A stretch of DNA of 64,000 nucleotides from Citrobacter koseri (GCA_900446925.1 UAVY01000001.1:186001-250000); one strand, 5' to 3'; counted from the stretch's first letter, positions 1 through 11,333 are shown. Notes: a model not told the origin generated them from the sequence alone. A program made the numbers and translations.

Positions 1-250
1 CTGCGGCGGCTGCCAGTGCGCCTTCAGCACGATGTAAAGCATTCCATTCTTCCTGATCCAGATGCAGACCTTGCAGCAGTGATTTATCGTGAAGTCCACG
101 ATTCAGTTCAAAAAAGTTGTCACGCAGATGATCACTTTCGCTGACTGACATATAGCCTTTCGCCTTTCTTAACTGCAAATAAGCGGCGAGATCGATTCGG
201 GCGTTTATCAGCTTGTTAAGTAGCTCGGTTCTTAGTCTGTCAACGACCAT
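1..250 (-). CDS. bssR: Biofilm regulator BssR, 3' end cut by window edge
   Basis: The first 83 codons are present, from an ATG at 250 read leftwards; the rest of the gene (family length about 127 residues) lies outside the window. The translated N-terminus, MVVDRLRTELLNKLINAR, and the later stretch LRKAKGYMSVSES match E. coli BssR (YliH) closely. BssR is a small cytoplasmic protein reported to repress biofilm formation through effects on catabolite repression and indole signalling; its biochemical activity is not known. It is divergent from rimO, the same arrangement as in E. coli. No frameshift is seen in the visible part. Confidence 0.9.
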   Translation of the reverse strand, partial: MVVDRLRTELLNKLINARIDLAAYLQLRKAKGYMSVSESDHLRDNFFELNRGLHDKSLLQGLHLDQEEWNALHRAEGALAAAA

Positions 251-482
251 ACCTTGTTCCTCCTCTTTCCAACCATACTGCAACTTAATAGTATGGTCAT
301 TTTTTGAACAAAGTGCTGCCTGAGATCAATAATTCACTCGGTATTAACATACTTTACATATTTGCTATAAACCCCGTGGCGCGCTTACCCGCACAGGCGA
401 TGAGATAGCGATACATTTTTTGCCCGGATCTCTGTAGAATCCCTGCCCTGACCATTCCAAATAACTGAACAATTTTTAAGCT

Positions 483-1809
483 ATGAGCAATGTAACCCGC
501 CAGCCGAAAATCGGCTTCGTTTCCCTGGGCTGCCCGAAAAACCTGGTTGATTCGGAGCGAATCCTGACTGAACTGCGTACCGAAGGCTATGACGTCGTAC
601 CGAGCTACGACGACGCCGACATGGTGATCGTCAATACCTGTGGCTTTATCGACAGCGCCGTACAGGAGTCTCTGGAAGCGATTGGTGAAGCGCTGACTGA
701 AAATGGTAAGGTGATTGTCACCCGGCTGCCTGGGCGCGAAAGTCGATCAGATCCGTGAAGTGCACCCTAAAGTGCTGGAAATCACCGGGCCGCATAGCTA
801 TGAGCAGGTTCTGGAACACGTTCACCATTACGTACCAAAACCAAAGCACAACCCGTTCCTGAGCCTGGTGCCGGAACAGGGCGTTAAGCTGACCCCGCGT
901 CACTACGCCTACCTGAAGATTTCTGAAGGCTGCAACCATCGCTGCACCTTCTGCATTATTCCGTCCATGCGCGGCGATCTGGTCAGCCGTCCGATTGGCG
1001 AAGTGTTAAGCGAGGCCAAACGTCTGGTCGATGCGGGCGTGAAAGAGATCCTCGTCATCTCCCAGGATACCTCCGCTTACGGCGTGGATGTGAAGCACCG
1101 CACCGGTTTCCACAACGGCGAGCCGGTAAAAACGAGCATGGTCGACCTTTGCGAGCAGTTGTCAAAACTGGGCATCTGGACGCGCCTGCACTACGTCTAC
1201 CCTTATCCGCACGTTGATGACGTGATCCCGCTGATGGCGGAGGGCAAAATCCTGCCGTATCTGGATATCCCCCTGCAACATGCCAGCCCGCGCATTCTCA
1301 AACTGATGAAGCGTCCGGGCGCTGTCGATCGCCAACTGGCGCGCATCAAACAGTGGCGTGAGATTTGCCCGGAACTGACCCTGCGTTCGACCTTTATCGT
1401 CGGTTTCCCTGGCGAGACGGAAGACGATTTCCAGATGCTGCTCGACTTCCTCAAAGAGGCGCGCCTGGATCGCGTCGGCTGCTTCAAGTACAGCCCGGTC
1501 GAAGGCGCTGGCGCGAACGCGCTGCCGGATCAGGTGCCGGAAGAGGTGAAAGAAGAACGCTGGAACCGCTTTATGCAGCTGCAACAGCAGATCTCCGCAG
1601 AACGTCTGCAAGAGAAAGTGGGGCGCGAAATCCTGGTCATTATCGACGAGGTTGACAAAGAAGGCGCGATTGGCCGCAGCATGGCTGACGCACCGGAAAT
1701 CGACGGCGCGGTCTACCTCAACGGTGAAACCAACGTTAAACCCGGCGACGTTATCCGCGTGAAAGTTGATAACGCCGACGAATATGACCTGTGGGGCAGC
1801 CGCGTTTAA
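483..1809 (+). CDS. rimO: Ribosomal protein S12 methylthiotransferase RimO (one frameshift)
   Basis: Radical-SAM enzyme that adds a methylthio group to the conserved aspartate of ribosomal protein S12. The N-terminal UPF0004 domain carries the cluster ligands C17, C53 and C82. The radical-SAM motif CNHRCTFC (CxxxCxxC) follows near residue 150, and a C-terminal TRAM-like segment ends in YDLWGSRV. The reading frame breaks at about 723, immediately before C82: the sequence has one extra C where GCLGAKVD is expected. Removing it gives exactly 441 residues, the E. coli length, so I take it as a sequence error. Start ATG 483 gives the family N-terminus [17 protein letters not shown]. The gene is divergent from bssR and convergent with gsiD. 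The E. coli neighbours yliE and yliF are absent between rimO and gsiD. Confidence 0.95.
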
Positions 1810-1833
1810 TTCGCCCAAATTATCGTAAAACCC

Positions 1834-1910
1834 GTAGGCGGATAAGGCATTTATGCCGCCATCCGGCGCAATGCCTGATGGCGACGCTGAAGCGTCTTAT
1901 CCGGCCTACG
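1834..1910. repeat. REP pair (BIME) between rimO and gsiD
   Basis: Two inverted REP units face each other: GTAGGCGGATAAGGCATTTA followed by GCCGCCATCCGG, then GCCTGATGGCGACGC ending CTTATCCGGCCTACG. It sits between convergent rimO and gsiD, a usual place for enterobacterial REP/BIME elements that form stable hairpins in both 3' untranslated regions. Confidence 0.85.
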
Positions 1911-1919
1911 GTTCGACAT

Positions 1920-2831
1920 TCACCCCTTAATCTTCGGGTCCAGCGCGTCGCGCAGCCCGTCGCCCAGCAGGTTAAACGCCAGCACCGTCAGGAAAATCGC
2001 CACCGCCGGAAAAATCGCCACATGCGGCGCGATGACCATATCCGCCCGCGCTTCATTGAGCATCGCCCCCCACTCCGGCGTTGGCGGCTGCGCGCCTAAC
2101 CCCAGAAACGACAGGCTTGCCGCAGAAATAATCGACGTCCCGATGCGCATAGTGAAAAAGACCACGATCGACGAGACCGTGCCGGGCAAAATATGGTTGA
2201 ACAAAATCGTCGCATCGCTGGCGCCAATACTGCGCGCCGACTCAATAAACGTCTGCTGTTTCAGCACTAATGTGTTTCCGCGCACCAGACGGGCAAACGC
2301 AGGGATAGAAAAGATGGCGACGGCGATAATCACATTCGCAATACCGCTACCGAGCACCGCCACGACCGCAATCGCTAACAGAATGCCCGGAAACGCAAAC
2401 AGCACATCGCAAATACGCATGATCAGCCGGTCCCACCAGCCTTCGTAATAGCCCGCGACCAGCCCAAGCACCGTGCCGAGCGCCGCGCCGATAAAGACGG
2501 CGAAAACGCCTGCCGCCAGCGAAATTTGCGCCCCGACCAGGACGCGGCTGAAAATATCCCGCCCCAGCGAGTCCACGCCAAACCAGTGCGCCGCCGAAGG
2601 ACCGTCATTCAGGCGATCGTAATCAAAGTAATTTTCCGCATCGAAAGGCGTTAGCCAGCGGGCGAATATCGCCACCAGGATCAGCAACAGCACAAATATC
2701 CCTGCGATCATCGCCACATGCTGACGGCGAAAACGCCGCCAGAATTCATGCCACGGCGTACGCACCCGGTCGGGTTTGACCAGCGGCATGGCATCTAAAA
2801 CCGCCTGACGGCGCCAGTTAAATAATCGCAT
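1920..2831 (-). CDS. gsiD: Glutathione ABC importer, inner-membrane permease GsiD
   Basis: One of the two permease subunits of the GsiABCD importer for reduced glutathione, in the inner membrane. At 303 residues it has the E. coli length. The N-terminal cytoplasmic stretch is followed by a first membrane segment near residues 38-60. The ABC-2 style permease core carries the EAA-type coupling loop ([20 protein letters not shown]), the region that docks onto the GsiA ATPase. It is the last gene of the iaaA-gsiA-gsiB-gsiC-gsiD operon, 2 bases after gsiC, which points to coupled translation. It reads without frameshift. Confidence 0.95.
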   Translation of the reverse strand: MRLFNWRRQAVLDAMPLVKPDRVRTPWHEFWRRFRRQHVAMIAGIFVLLLILVAIFARWLTPFDAENYFDYDRLNDGPSAAHWFGVDSLGRDIFSRVLVGAQISLAAGVFAVFIGAALGTVLGLVAGYYEGWWDRLIMRICDVLFAFPGILLAIAVVAVLGSGIANVIIAVAIFSIPAFARLVRGNTLVLKQQTFIESARSIGASDATILFNHILPGTVSSIVVFFTMRIGTSIISAASLSFLGLGAQPPTPEWGAMLNEARADMVIAPHVAIFPAVAIFLTVLAFNLLGDGLRDALDPKIKG

Positions 2832-2833
2832 CC

Positions 2834-3754
2834 TTACTTGTACCTGATAGCCGGGTTAATGGCGGCATAGAGCACATCCACCACTAAATTGATAAGAATA
2901 AACTCCAGGGAAAACAGCAGCACTTCAGCCTGAATCACCGGGTAGTCGCGCATTTCCACTGAATCAACCAGCAATCGCCCCAGTCCGGGCCAGTTAAAGA
3001 CCTTCTCGACGACAATCGAACCGCCGAGCAGAAAGCCAAACTGCAACCCCATCATGGTCACAACCGGGATCATGGCGTTACGCAGACCGTGTTTCAGCAC
3101 CACCCAGGTTTCGCTGACCCCTTTCGCGCGCGCGGTGCGCATATAGTCTTCACTGAGGACATCCACAAACGACGCTCGGGTAAAGCGCGCCATCACGGCC
3201 GCAACGGCGGCGCCAAGCGTGATGGAGGGAAGAATATAGTGCTGCCAGCTATCTGCGCCCACGGTCGGCAACCACCCCAGCTCAACGGAGAATATCTGCA
3301 TCAGCAGCATCCCCAGCGCGAACGCCGGGAACGAAATCCCGGTTACCGCCAGCGTCATGCTGAGTCTGTCCGGCCAGCGATTACGCCAGACGGCAGCGAT
3401 AATCCCGGCGGTCATCCCGAACAGTACCGCCCATACCATACTGGTGATGGTCAACCACAGCGTCGGCATAAAGCGGCTGGCAATCTCTGCCGATACCGGA
3501 CGACGAGACACCATCGACGTGCCGAAATCTCCCTGCAACACGTTAGTCATGTAATGCCAGAACTGGATATGCAACGGCCGATCGAGACCAAGCTGCTGGC
3601 GCACCAGTTCAATCACCTGCGCGTCAGCCTCCGGCCCGGCAATCAGCCGCGCCGGATCGCCAGGCAACAGATGAACAAATAAAAACACCAGCACCGCCAC
3701 AATAAACAGAGTCGGAATCAACCCCAGCAGGCGCTTAAGCACATAATTAAGCAT
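2834..3754 (-). CDS. gsiC: Glutathione ABC importer, inner-membrane permease GsiC
   Basis: Second permease subunit of the glutathione importer, 306 residues as in E. coli. It belongs to the DppB/OppB type: an N-terminal membrane anchor ([20 protein letters not shown]), a periplasmic stretch with [14 protein letters not shown], and a five-helix core with the coupling loop [20 protein letters not shown]. It pairs with GsiD to form the channel. It is separated from gsiB by about 105 bases that hold a REP element, a common arrangement that protects the mRNA of the highly expressed binding protein. The reading frame is intact. Confidence 0.95.
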   Translation of the reverse strand: MLNYVLKRLLGLIPTLFIVAVLVFLFVHLLPGDPARLIAGPEADAQVIELVRQQLGLDRPLHIQFWHYMTNVLQGDFGTSMVSRRPVSAEIASRFMPTLWLTITSMVWAVLFGMTAGIIAAVWRNRWPDRLSMTLAVTGISFPAFALGMLLMQIFSVELGWLPTVGADSWQHYILPSITLGAAVAAVMARFTRASFVDVLSEDYMRTARAKGVSETWVVLKHGLRNAMIPVVTMMGLQFGFLLGGSIVVEKVFNWPGLGRLLVDSVEMRDYPVIQAEVLLFSLEFILINLVVDVLYAAINPAIRYK

Positions 3755-3777
3755 CAGGCTCCCTTTACAAACCTTTT

Positions 3778-3840
3778 GCCGGATGGCGACGTAAATCCCT
3801 TATCCGACCTGCAACGAACTGCATCTGCAAGCCGGATAAA
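3778..3840. repeat. REP element between gsiB and gsiC
   Basis: GCCGGATGGCGACGTAAATC followed by CTTATCCGACCTGC and then AAGCCGGATAAA. It lies inside the gsi operon just downstream of the binding-protein gene, where REP hairpins often stabilise the upstream mRNA. Confidence 0.75.
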
Positions 3841-3859
3841 ACCATCGGGCGCGCGTTGC

Positions 3860-5398
3860 TTACTGCAAATCCGCGTCATCAAAACTGAAGCCAGTGTCCG
3901 GCATGATCCAGAAACCCGTCAAATTTTTACTGTGGGCTGAGACCAGTTTCTCCACCACCAGCGGAATCCAGGGGGACTCTTTCCAGAGGGTGTCCTGCGC
4001 CTCTTTATACAGGCGCGCTTTCTCCTGCGGATCGTTGGTTTTCAGCGCTGCCGCTAAGTCGTCATCAACCTGCTTGTTGCTGTAGAACGCAGTATTGAAC
4101 AGCGTTGGCGGCCAGTTTTGCGAGGCAAACAGCGGTGACAACGCCCAGTCCGCCTCCCCCGTGGAAGCCGACCAGCCGGTGTAGAACATTCTCACACCGC
4201 TCTCTTTCTGCCCCTTGCCTTCCACTTCTGCCGCACGCTGCCCGGCGTCCATCGCCGTTACCTGCGCCTTAATACCGACCTGCGCCAGCTGCTGTTGCGT
4301 AAATTGCAGCACTTTCTGCGCGGTGCTGTGGTTATGAGACGACCACAGCGTGGTGCTAAACCCATTCGGATAGCCCGCCTCTTTCAGCAGTTCGCGCGCT
4401 TTCACCGGATCGTAAGGCCACGGCGCGTAGCTCTGCGCATACGCAATGGCTGGCGGCACCACGCCCGTGGCAGGCGTCGCATAACCGGCAAAGGCCACTT
4501 TGACCAGCGCCTGACGGTTGATGGCGTAGTTCAGCGCTTCCCGCACCTTCGGATTATCGAACGGTTTTTGCGTCACATTCATGCTGATGTAACGCTGCAT
4601 GATCGACGGGCTGGCAACCAACTGTAGATTTTTGTTTTTCTCCAGAATTGTCGCCTGCTCGTAAGGGATCGGGAATGCAAATTGCGCTTCCCCGGTTTGC
4701 AGCATTGCCGCGCGGGTGTTGTTGTCCGTTACCGGACGCCAGGTGATCGTATCCAGTTTAGGTAAGCCTTTCTGCCAGTAATCCGCAAATTTCTTCACTT
4801 TCACGAAATCAGTCTGGTTCCAGGTATCCAGCTGATACGGCCCGGTGCCGACCGGATGGAAGCCAATGTCCTTACCGTATTTTTCCAGCGCGGCCGGAGA
4901 GATCATCGCCGTCGCCGGGTGCGCCAGAATATTGATAAACGCCGAGAACGGTTGTTTCAGCGTAATTTTTACCGTCGTCGGATCGACCGCTTCGGTTTTA
5001 TCGATGTTTTTATACAGGTTGTAGCGTTTGAGATGGTTTTCTGGATCGCTCGCGCGATCGAGGTTGGCCTTCACCGCCGCCGCGTTAAAGTCGGTGCCGT
5101 CCTGGAATTTTACCCCCTGGCGCAGCTTCAGGGTGTAGATCAGGCCATCGTCGGAAACGGTGTAGCTTTCAGCCAGCACATTTTTTAACTTCATGTCTTT
5201 ATCAAGACCAAACAGCCCCTGATAAAACGACTTCGCCACCGCCTGCGATAAGGTGTCGTTCGCATCGTACGGATCGAGCGTGGTGAAATTAGAGCCTACC
5301 GCTACCACCACATCTTTAGCAGCAAACGCCGGAGATGCCGCCACTGCAGAAGCGACGCTCAGCGCAACCAGCCAATTACGGGTTACAAATGTTGTCAT
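3860..5398 (-). CDS. gsiB: Periplasmic glutathione-binding protein GsiB
   Basis: Solute-binding protein that captures glutathione in the periplasm and delivers it to GsiC/GsiD. Its 512 residues begin with a Sec signal peptide (hydrophobic core [18 protein letters not shown], cleavage after AFA). The mature protein is an SBP_bac_5 (dipeptide/oligopeptide type) domain, with the family motifs around [13 protein letters not shown] and [11 protein letters not shown]. It ends in FDDADLQ, as in E. coli. The gene is intact and lies 35 bases after gsiA. Confidence 0.95.
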   Translation of the reverse strand: MTTFVTRNWLVALSVASAVAASPAFAAKDVVVAVGSNFTTLDPYDANDTLSQAVAKSFYQGLFGLDKDMKLKNVLAESYTVSDDGLIYTLKLRQGVKFQDGTDFNAAAVKANLDRASDPENHLKRYNLYKNIDKTEAVDPTTVKITLKQPFSAFINILAHPATAMISPAALEKYGKDIGFHPVGTGPYQLDTWNQTDFVKVKKFADYWQKGLPKLDTITWRPVTDNNTRAAMLQTGEAQFAFPIPYEQATILEKNKNLQLVASPSIMQRYISMNVTQKPFDNPKVREALNYAINRQALVKVAFAGYATPATGVVPPAIAYAQSYAPWPYDPVKARELLKEAGYPNGFSTTLWSSHNHSTAQKVLQFTQQQLAQVGIKAQVTAMDAGQRAAEVEGKGQKESGVRMFYTGWSASTGEADWALSPLFASQNWPPTLFNTAFYSNKQVDDDLAAALKTNDPQEKARLYKEAQDTLWKESPWIPLVVEKLVSAHSKNLTGFWIMPDTGFSFDDADLQ

Positions 5399-5433
5399 AT
5401 TATTCTCCTGAACCCTGCCTGTTTTATGAGATG

Positions 5434-7307
5434 TTATAAACGCGATAACGCATTTTCTGCCTGCGGGCGCGCGACATAATGCCCCGGCCCGACTAACTGC
5501 AATGGAGCGGGCGCGATCTCCTCCCCACGTTTACGGATGTTGCTGGGGATATCGTCCGACAGCAGCACACGCTGCGGCCTGTGCCGGGAAGGATCGGCCA
5601 CCGGTACTGCCGCCATTAATTTACGGGTATAGGGATGCTGCGGATTTTCAAACACCGCCCGGCGGGGGCCGATTTCCACAATCTGCCCCAGATACATCAC
5701 CGCCACGCGATGGCTGATGCGCTCCACCACCGCCATATCGTGTGAAATAAACAGATACGCGATGCCCATTTCCCGCTGCAAATCGAGCAACAGATTAATG
5801 ATCTGCCCGCGAATCGAGACATCCAGCGCGGAGACTGACTCATCGGCGATAATCACTTTTGGATTCAGCGCCAGCGCGCGGGCGATGCAGATACGCTGAC
5901 GCTGGCCGCCAGAAAACTCATGCGGATAGCGCCACGCATGTTCCGGGCGCAATCCTACACGCTCAAGCAACCACGCCACCCGCGACGCGGCCGCCTCGCC
6001 TTCCAGCAAACCATGCACCCGCAATGGTTCCATTATGGAGTAACCCACCGTCTGGCGCGGGTCGAGCGAAGCGTAAGGGTCCTGAAAAATAAACTGAATA
6101 TCTCGCCGTAGCGGCTGTAACTTACCGGCAGGAAGCGTGTCGATCCGCCGCCCGTTGAAGGTAATTTCGCCAGCCTGCGACTCCACCAGCCGCAGCAACG
6201 CCCGCCCGGTGGTCGATTTACCGCAACCGGACTCCCCCACCAGCGAGAGCGTTTCGCCAGGCCAGAGATCAAAGCTGACGTTTTCCACCGCATGCACTTC
6301 ACGGGTCACGCGGTTAAGAATGCCGCTGCGCAGCGGGAAACGCGTCACCAGGTTGCGCACTTGCAGGATTGGATCGCCTGCCACCACCGTGTCCTGCTCG
6401 GTTTGCGGTTCCACACGATCGGGATCGTTCAGTGAAATCAGCGGAAAGCGGCGCGGCAGATCGTGTCCGCTCATCTCGCCTAACTGCGGCACGGCGGCCA
6501 GCAGCGCTTTGGTATAAGGGTGCTGCGGCGCGTGGAAAATTTGCTCAACGCTGCCGGTTTCCACCGCTTCGCCCTGATACATCACCAGGACGCGATCGGC
6601 AATATCGGCCACCACGCCCATGTCATGGGTGATAAAAATCACCCCCATCGACATATCCTGTTGCAGCACTTTGATCAGTTGCAGGATCTGCGCCTGAATC
6701 GTGACGTCCAGCGCGGTGGTCGGTTCATCGGCAATCAGCACCGCCGGGCGGCACGACAACGCCATCGCGATCATCACCCGCTGGCGCATCCCGCCGGAAA
6801 GCTGATGCGGGTAACGCGATAAGATGGCCTGCGACTCAGGAATGCGCACCTGGTCAAGCATCCGTTTCGCTTCCGCCATTGCCTCTTCGCGGCTCGCCCC
6901 CTGATGCAGGCGAATGGACTCGGCAATCTGCTCGCCCACGGTAAATACCGGGTTAAGCGAGGTCATCGGCTCCTGAAAGATCATGGCGATATCCGCGCCG
7001 CGCACGCGCTGCATCTGCGCATCGCTTTGCTCTCCCAGTTCAATGACCTGGCGATTACGCCGCCGAAGCAGCATCTGATCGCAGTGAACGTCGCCGCCCG
7101 CCTGCTCGATCAGGCGCATCAACGATAACGCCGTAACGGATTTCCCCGATCCCGATTCACCGACAATCGCCAGCGTTTCGCCTCGCTGAAGCCGAAAACG
7201 ACACATTGCGCACCGCGCTGACGCGTTGCTGCTCCTGGCTCGAACGCAATGTTCAAATTTTTGACCGCCAGTACGTCGCTGGCGTCTAATTCGTGACTGT
7301 GTGGCAC
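5434..7307 (-). CDS. gsiA: Glutathione ABC importer ATPase GsiA (two frameshifts near the start)
   Basis: Tandem-domain ATPase that powers glutathione import. The first nucleotide-binding domain has Walker A GESGSGKS, signature LSGGM and Walker [13 protein letters not shown]. The second has GESGCGKS, signature FSGGQ and a matching Walker B, and an oligopeptide-type C-terminal extension follows. I place the start at a GTG at 7307, with GGAG upstream and product [20 protein letters not shown], which matches the E. coli N-terminus. Two single extra bases, near 7238 and 7188, disrupt residues 20-40; correcting both gives 623 residues, the E. coli length. Its start is 10 bases after the iaaA stop, so the two are probably co-transcribed. 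Confidence 0.93.
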
Positions 7308-7317
7308 CTGTTGCTCC

Positions 7318-8260
7318 TCACTCCCGGTAGATCCCCGTCGTTGGCGTATCTCCGGCATATCCCCAGGCGCGATACATGCCTTCGCTGTTAAAAGGTAGGG
7401 CGACGTTGCCTTCGTGATCGACGGCAATCAGCCCACCGCTGCCGCCCAGCGCAGGCAATTTCTCCATGACCACACGCTCGCAGGCTTCCGCCAGGCTGAG
7501 TCCGCCGTAATCCATCAGCGCGGCGATATCGTAGGCCGCCAATGCGCGGATAAACACCTCGCCCGTTCCGGTACAGGAAACCGCCGCGCTGGCGTTGTTG
7601 GCGTAACACCCAGCCCCGACCAGCGGGCTGTCGCCTACGCGACCAGGCAGTTTATTCGTCATGCCGCCCGTCGACGTGGCCGCCGCCAGATTACCAAACC
7701 GATCCCGCGCCACCGCGCCCACGGTGCCCATTTTGGTGGTTTCATCCAACGGCGCGCCGCTATGGTCGAGCACCGTTTCTCCGGCGTCACGCGCCGCCAG
7801 CAGTTGCGCATAGCGCTCAGGCGTGGAGAAAAGATCGGCAGAAACGCGCTCCATCCCCCGGGAAGCCGCAAACGCTTCCGCCCCGTCCCCCACCATCAGC
7901 ACATGCGGGCTTTGCTCCATCACCAGCCTGGCGGCCAGCACCGGGTTGCGTAAATGGCGAACGCCAGCGACAGCGCCTGCGTTAAGCGTATTGCCGTCCA
8001 TAACGCAGGCATCCAGCTCGTGGGTGGCGTCGCGCGTGTAAACCGCGCCGATCCCGGCATTAAATAATGGGCACTCTTCCAGCAAACGCACCGCTTCCGT
8101 CACCACATCCAGCGCGCTTTCGCCCCGCCTCCAGCATTTTCTGTCCTGTTTCGACGATGTCCGACAGCGCCTGAATATAGCGCTGTTCCTGCTCCTGGCT
8201 CATCTGTGCGCGCGTAATTGCGCCTGCGCCGCCGTGAATAGCAATGACTGCTTTGCCCAT
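7318..8260 (-). CDS. iaaA: Isoaspartyl peptidase / beta-aspartyl-peptidase IaaA (one frameshift)
   Basis: N-terminal-nucleophile hydrolase that removes isoaspartyl residues from peptides and has weak asparaginase activity. The proenzyme cleaves itself before the threonine of the motif KMGTVGAVARD. The substrate-binding signatures GRVGDSPLVGAGCYANN and SCTGTGEVFIR follow. Start ATG 8260 gives MGKAVIAIHGGAGAI. One extra base near 8122 separates MLEAGRK from the rest; correcting it restores EAGESALDVVTEAVRLLEE. The corrected protein has 313 residues and ends GIYRE, about eight residues shorter than the E. coli C-terminus. It is the first gene of the gsi operon and divergent from moeA. Confidence 0.92.
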
Positions 8261-8465
8261 TATTTGTCGTCCGTTAGCGGTGGCACACAACTTTCCCTAT
8301 AAATATCAGAATTGTTGTGAGTTATTGATTCGATTTTTGAATATAGAAAGATGCAGGCGGCATGTAAAGGTAAAGGGCCAGCCCCTAAGTCTGAGGTGGC
8401 ATACAGCCTGCCCGCATTTTCTGACATAATAGACGGATTCGATTTTGCCTCGCAGGAGTGTTTTC

Positions 8466-9703
8466 ATGGAATTTACCGCCGGACTGATGCCGCTTGAAAC
8501 GGCGCTCACCCAGATGTTGTCGCGCATTACGCCACTCACGGCATTCGAAACCCTGCCGCTGGTTCACTGTTTTGGCCGCATCCTGGCAAACGATGTGGTC
8601 TCCCCCGCTGGACGTTCCGGGATTCGATAACGCCGCAATGGACGGTTACGCGGTGCGTTTGGCGGATCTGACCGCTGGTCAACCGCTGCCGGTGGCGGGG
8701 AAAGCCTTTGCCGGGCAACCGTTCCAGGGGGAATGGCCTGCTGGCGCCTGTATCCGCATTATGACCGGCGCGCCGGTGCCTGCGGGGTGTGAGGCGGTGG
8801 TCATGCAGGAACAGACGGAGCAAACCGACGAGGGCATCCGCTTTACCGCTGACGTTCGTAACGGACAAAACATCCGCCGCCGTGGGGAAGACATCACCCA
8901 TGACGCCGTGGTTTTCCCGGCGGGGACTCGCCTGACCACCGCAGAACTGCCGGTACTGGCTTCGCTGGGCATCGCCGAAGCGCAGGTCGTGCGCAAAGTG
9001 CGCGTGGCGCTGTTCTCCACCGGCGATGAACTGCAATTGCCGGGTCAGCCGCTGGGCGACGGGCAAATTTATGATACCAACCGCTTAACCGTACACTTGA
9101 TGCTTGAGCAGTTAGGCTGCGAGGTGATCAATCTCGGGATCATTCGCGATAACCCGCAGCAGCTACGCGCCGCCTTTATCGAAGCCGACAGCCAGGCCGA
9201 TGTGGTCATCAGCTCTGGCGGCGTTTCAGTGGGCGAGGCGGATTACACCAAAACGATCCTTGAAGAGCTGGGAGAAATCGCGTTCTGGAAACTGGCGATT
9301 AAACCGGGCAAACCGTTCGCCTTCGGTAAACTGAGCAACAGCTGGTTCTGCGGTCTGCCGGGCAACCCGGTCTCTGCGGCGCTGACGTTCTATCAGCTCG
9401 TGCAGCCGTTGCTGGCGAAACTTAGCGGCAATATCGCCAGCGGTCTGCCAGCGCGCCAGCGCGTGCGTACCGCTTCACGGCTGAAGAAAACGCCGGGGCC
9501 GTCTTGATTTTCAGCGCGGCATTCTGCAACGCACGGCTGACGGCGAACTGGAAGTCACCACCACGGGACACCAGGGTTCGCATATTTTCAGCTCCTTTAG
9601 CATGGGTAACTGTTTTATTGTGCTGGAACGCGATCGCGGCAACGTTGACGCGGGCGAATGGGTGGAAGTCGAGCCGTTTAACGCGCTGTTTGGAGGCCTG
9701 TAA
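8466..9703 (+). CDS. moeA: Molybdopterin molybdenumtransferase MoeA (two frameshifts)
   Basis: Inserts molybdate into adenylylated molybdopterin in molybdenum cofactor synthesis. Seen in order: an N-terminal segment [18 protein letters not shown], the conserved NAAMDGYAV, the [11 protein letters not shown] loop, the MPT-binding domain with STGDEL, IYDTN and [13 protein letters not shown], the loop KPGKPFAFG and GLPGNPVSA, and a C-terminal beta domain ending FNALFGGL. One extra C near 8605 (SPLDVPG expected) and one near 9499 ([10 protein letters not shown] expected) break the frame. Corrected length is 411 residues, the E. coli value. The stop overlaps the moeB start (TAATG), so translation is coupled. 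Confidence 0.94.
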
Positions 9704-10470
9704 TGGCGGAACTCAGCGACCAGGAGATGATGCGCTACAACCGGCAAATCATTCTGCGAGGGTTCGATTTTGAAGGACAGGAAGCGCTAAAGGATGCGCG
9801 GGTGCTGGTCGTTGGCCTGGGCGGACTCGGGTGTGCGGCAACGCAGTACCTCGCGGGCGCGGGCGTTGGGCAGCTCACGCTGCTCGACTTTGACACCGTT
9901 TCAGTGTCGAACCTGCAACGCCAGACGCTGCACAGCGATGCCACCGTCGGGCAGCCGAAGGTGGATTCGGCGCGCGAGGCGCTGGCGCGCATCAACCCTT
10001 ATATCACCCTTACACCGATCAACGCCCTGCTGGACGAACCGGCGCTGAATGCGCTTATCGCCGGGCACGATCTGGTGCTGGACTGTACTGACAATGTTGC
10101 CATCCGTAATCAGCTTAATGCCGGATGTTTCGCCGCCAAAGTGCCGCTGGTTTCCGGCGCCGCCATCCGTATGGAAGGACAGATCACCGTCTTTACCTGG
10201 CAGGAAGGCGAACCCTGCTACCGCTGTCTGAGCCGTCTGTTTGGCGAGAACGCCCTCACCTGCGTGGAAGCGGGCGTTATGGCGCCGCTGATAGGGGTGA
10301 TCGGTTCATTGCAGGCGATGGAAGCCATCAAATTGCTGGCGCATTACGGTCAACCCGCATCCGGCAAAATTGTGATGTACGACGCGATGACCTGTCAGTT
10401 CCGCGAAATGAAATTAATGCGCAATCCGGGTTGCGAAGTGTGCGGAGCACAGGTGCCGGATGGCGGCTGA
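9703..10470 (+). CDS. moeB: Molybdopterin-synthase adenylyltransferase MoeB, C-terminus extended into a REP
   Basis: E1-like enzyme that adenylates the C-terminal glycine of MoaD before sulfur transfer. The Rossmann nucleotide site VGLGGLGCAATQYLAGAGV is near residue 37. The zinc-binding cysteine pairs are CYRC (about residue 172) and CEVC near the end. The gene is intact at 255 residues. E. coli MoeB has 249 and ends CEVCGQ; here the frame continues AQVPDGG and stops inside a REP sequence, so the repeat has supplied the new end and stop codon. It overlaps moeA by one base, and its product works directly on the MoaD encoded at the other end of the window. Confidence 0.95.
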   Translation: MAELSDQEMMRYNRQIILRGFDFEGQEALKDARVLVVGLGGLGCAATQYLAGAGVGQLTLLDFDTVSVSNLQRQTLHSDATVGQPKVDSAREALARINPYITLTPINALLDEPALNALIAGHDLVLDCTDNVAIRNQLNAGCFAAKVPLVSGAAIRMEGQITVFTWQEGEPCYRCLSRLFGENALTCVEAGVMAPLIGVIGSLQAMEAIKLLAHYGQPASGKIVMYDAMTCQFREMKLMRNPGCEVCGAQVPDGG

Positions 10471-10602
10471 CGATGGTTTGTAGGCCCGGCAAGCGTAGCG
10501 CCCCGGGCATATTGCCGGATGGCGGCTGACGCCTTATCCGGCCTACGATGGTTTGTAGGCATATTGCCGGATGGCGGCTGACGCCTTATCCGGCCTACGC
10601 GT
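10452..10602. repeat. Tandem REP cluster between moeB and fsaA
   Basis: A 39-bp REP-containing unit starting ATATTGCCGGATGGCGGCTG and ending CTTATCCGGCCTACG occurs at 10509-10547 and again, identical, at 10561-10599. The spacer GATGGTTTGTAGGC is also repeated (10472 and 10547 onwards), giving a period of about 52 to 75 bases. The first REP half (GCCGGATGGCGGCTGA) forms the last codons and stop of moeB. It separates the convergent genes moeB and fsaA. Confidence 0.9.
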
Positions 10603-10605
10603 CGC

Positions 10606-11268
10606 TCAAAGCGACGTTCGTCCGAACGCGCCTTGCCAGTCTTGCTCAAACTTCGCTACTGCGGCATCGACAGCCGGGTAACTGATAAGCTGCTGCGCGA
10701 CATCCAGCGGCAGGGTGATGGATTCACACCCGGCCAACAGGCAGTCCAGCGCCTGACGCGGCGTTTTAAAACTGGCCGCCAGCACTTTGGCGTGCGGGGC
10801 GTGCATTTTCAGTAGCTGCTGCAAATCATTAACCGTCTGAATACCGTTCCCGCCCTGTGCGTCCACACGGTTAACGTAAGGCGCAACGTAGTCGGCACCC
10901 GCCAGCGCGGATAACAACCCCTGCGCCGCGCCGTAAACCGCCGTCCCCAGCGTCGGAATACCTTCCGCTTTCAACAACTTAATCGCTGCCAGTCCTTCGG
11001 CTGTAACCGGCACTTTTACCACGATATCAGGAATAATCGCCCGCAGCTTACGCGCATCGCTGACCATTCCTTGCGCCGTGCTCGCCATCACCTGAGCGAA
11101 TAAACGCCCCTGTCCGCCCATCGCGTCGTGCAATTCCGGGAGTAACACCTCCAACGGTTTTTTACCTGCCGCCACGATACTGGGATTCGTCGTCACCCCT
11201 GCCAGCGGGAATATACGCGCCAGCGATTTCACGGCCTCAACGTCAGACGTATCCAGATAGAGTTCCAT
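10606..11268 (-). CDS. fsaA: Fructose-6-phosphate aldolase FsaA
   Basis: Class I aldolase of the transaldolase family that cleaves fructose 6-phosphate to dihydroxyacetone and glyceraldehyde 3-phosphate. The Schiff-base lysine lies in [10 protein letters not shown] (about K85). GVTTNPS near residue 25 and [18 protein letters not shown] near 165 are family signatures. Start ATG 11268 ([10 protein letters not shown]) gives 220 residues, the E. coli length; an upstream in-frame ATG at 11274 is less likely. The gene is divergent from pflE across a 135-bp region with two palindromes. In E. coli it is poorly expressed and its physiological role is unclear. Confidence 0.95.
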   Translation of the reverse strand: MELYLDTSDVEAVKSLARIFPLAGVTTNPSIVAAGKKPLEVLLPELHDAMGGQGRLFAQVMASTAQGMVSDARKLRAIIPDIVVKVPVTAEGLAAIKLLKAEGIPTLGTAVYGAAQGLLSALAGADYVAPYVNRVDAQGGNGIQTVNDLQQLLKMHAPHAKVLAASFKTPRQALDCLLAGCESITLPLDVAQQLISYPAVDAAVAKFEQDWQGAFGRTSL

Positions 11269-11333
11269 AACCATTCCTCAAACTGTGAGATTTTGCATAG
11301 TTTAAGACTATCACGACAAAACCTCTCTGAGAG

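Noticed and set aside
1162..1818. 218-codon open frame on the minus strand inside rimO
   Set aside because: It is antisense to the conserved rimO coding sequence, has no ribosome-binding site and no recognisable domain; it results from GC-rich codon use.
10452..10602. CRISPR array
   Set aside because: The repeats are REP units with inverted symmetry and the spacers are themselves repeats; there are no cas genes.
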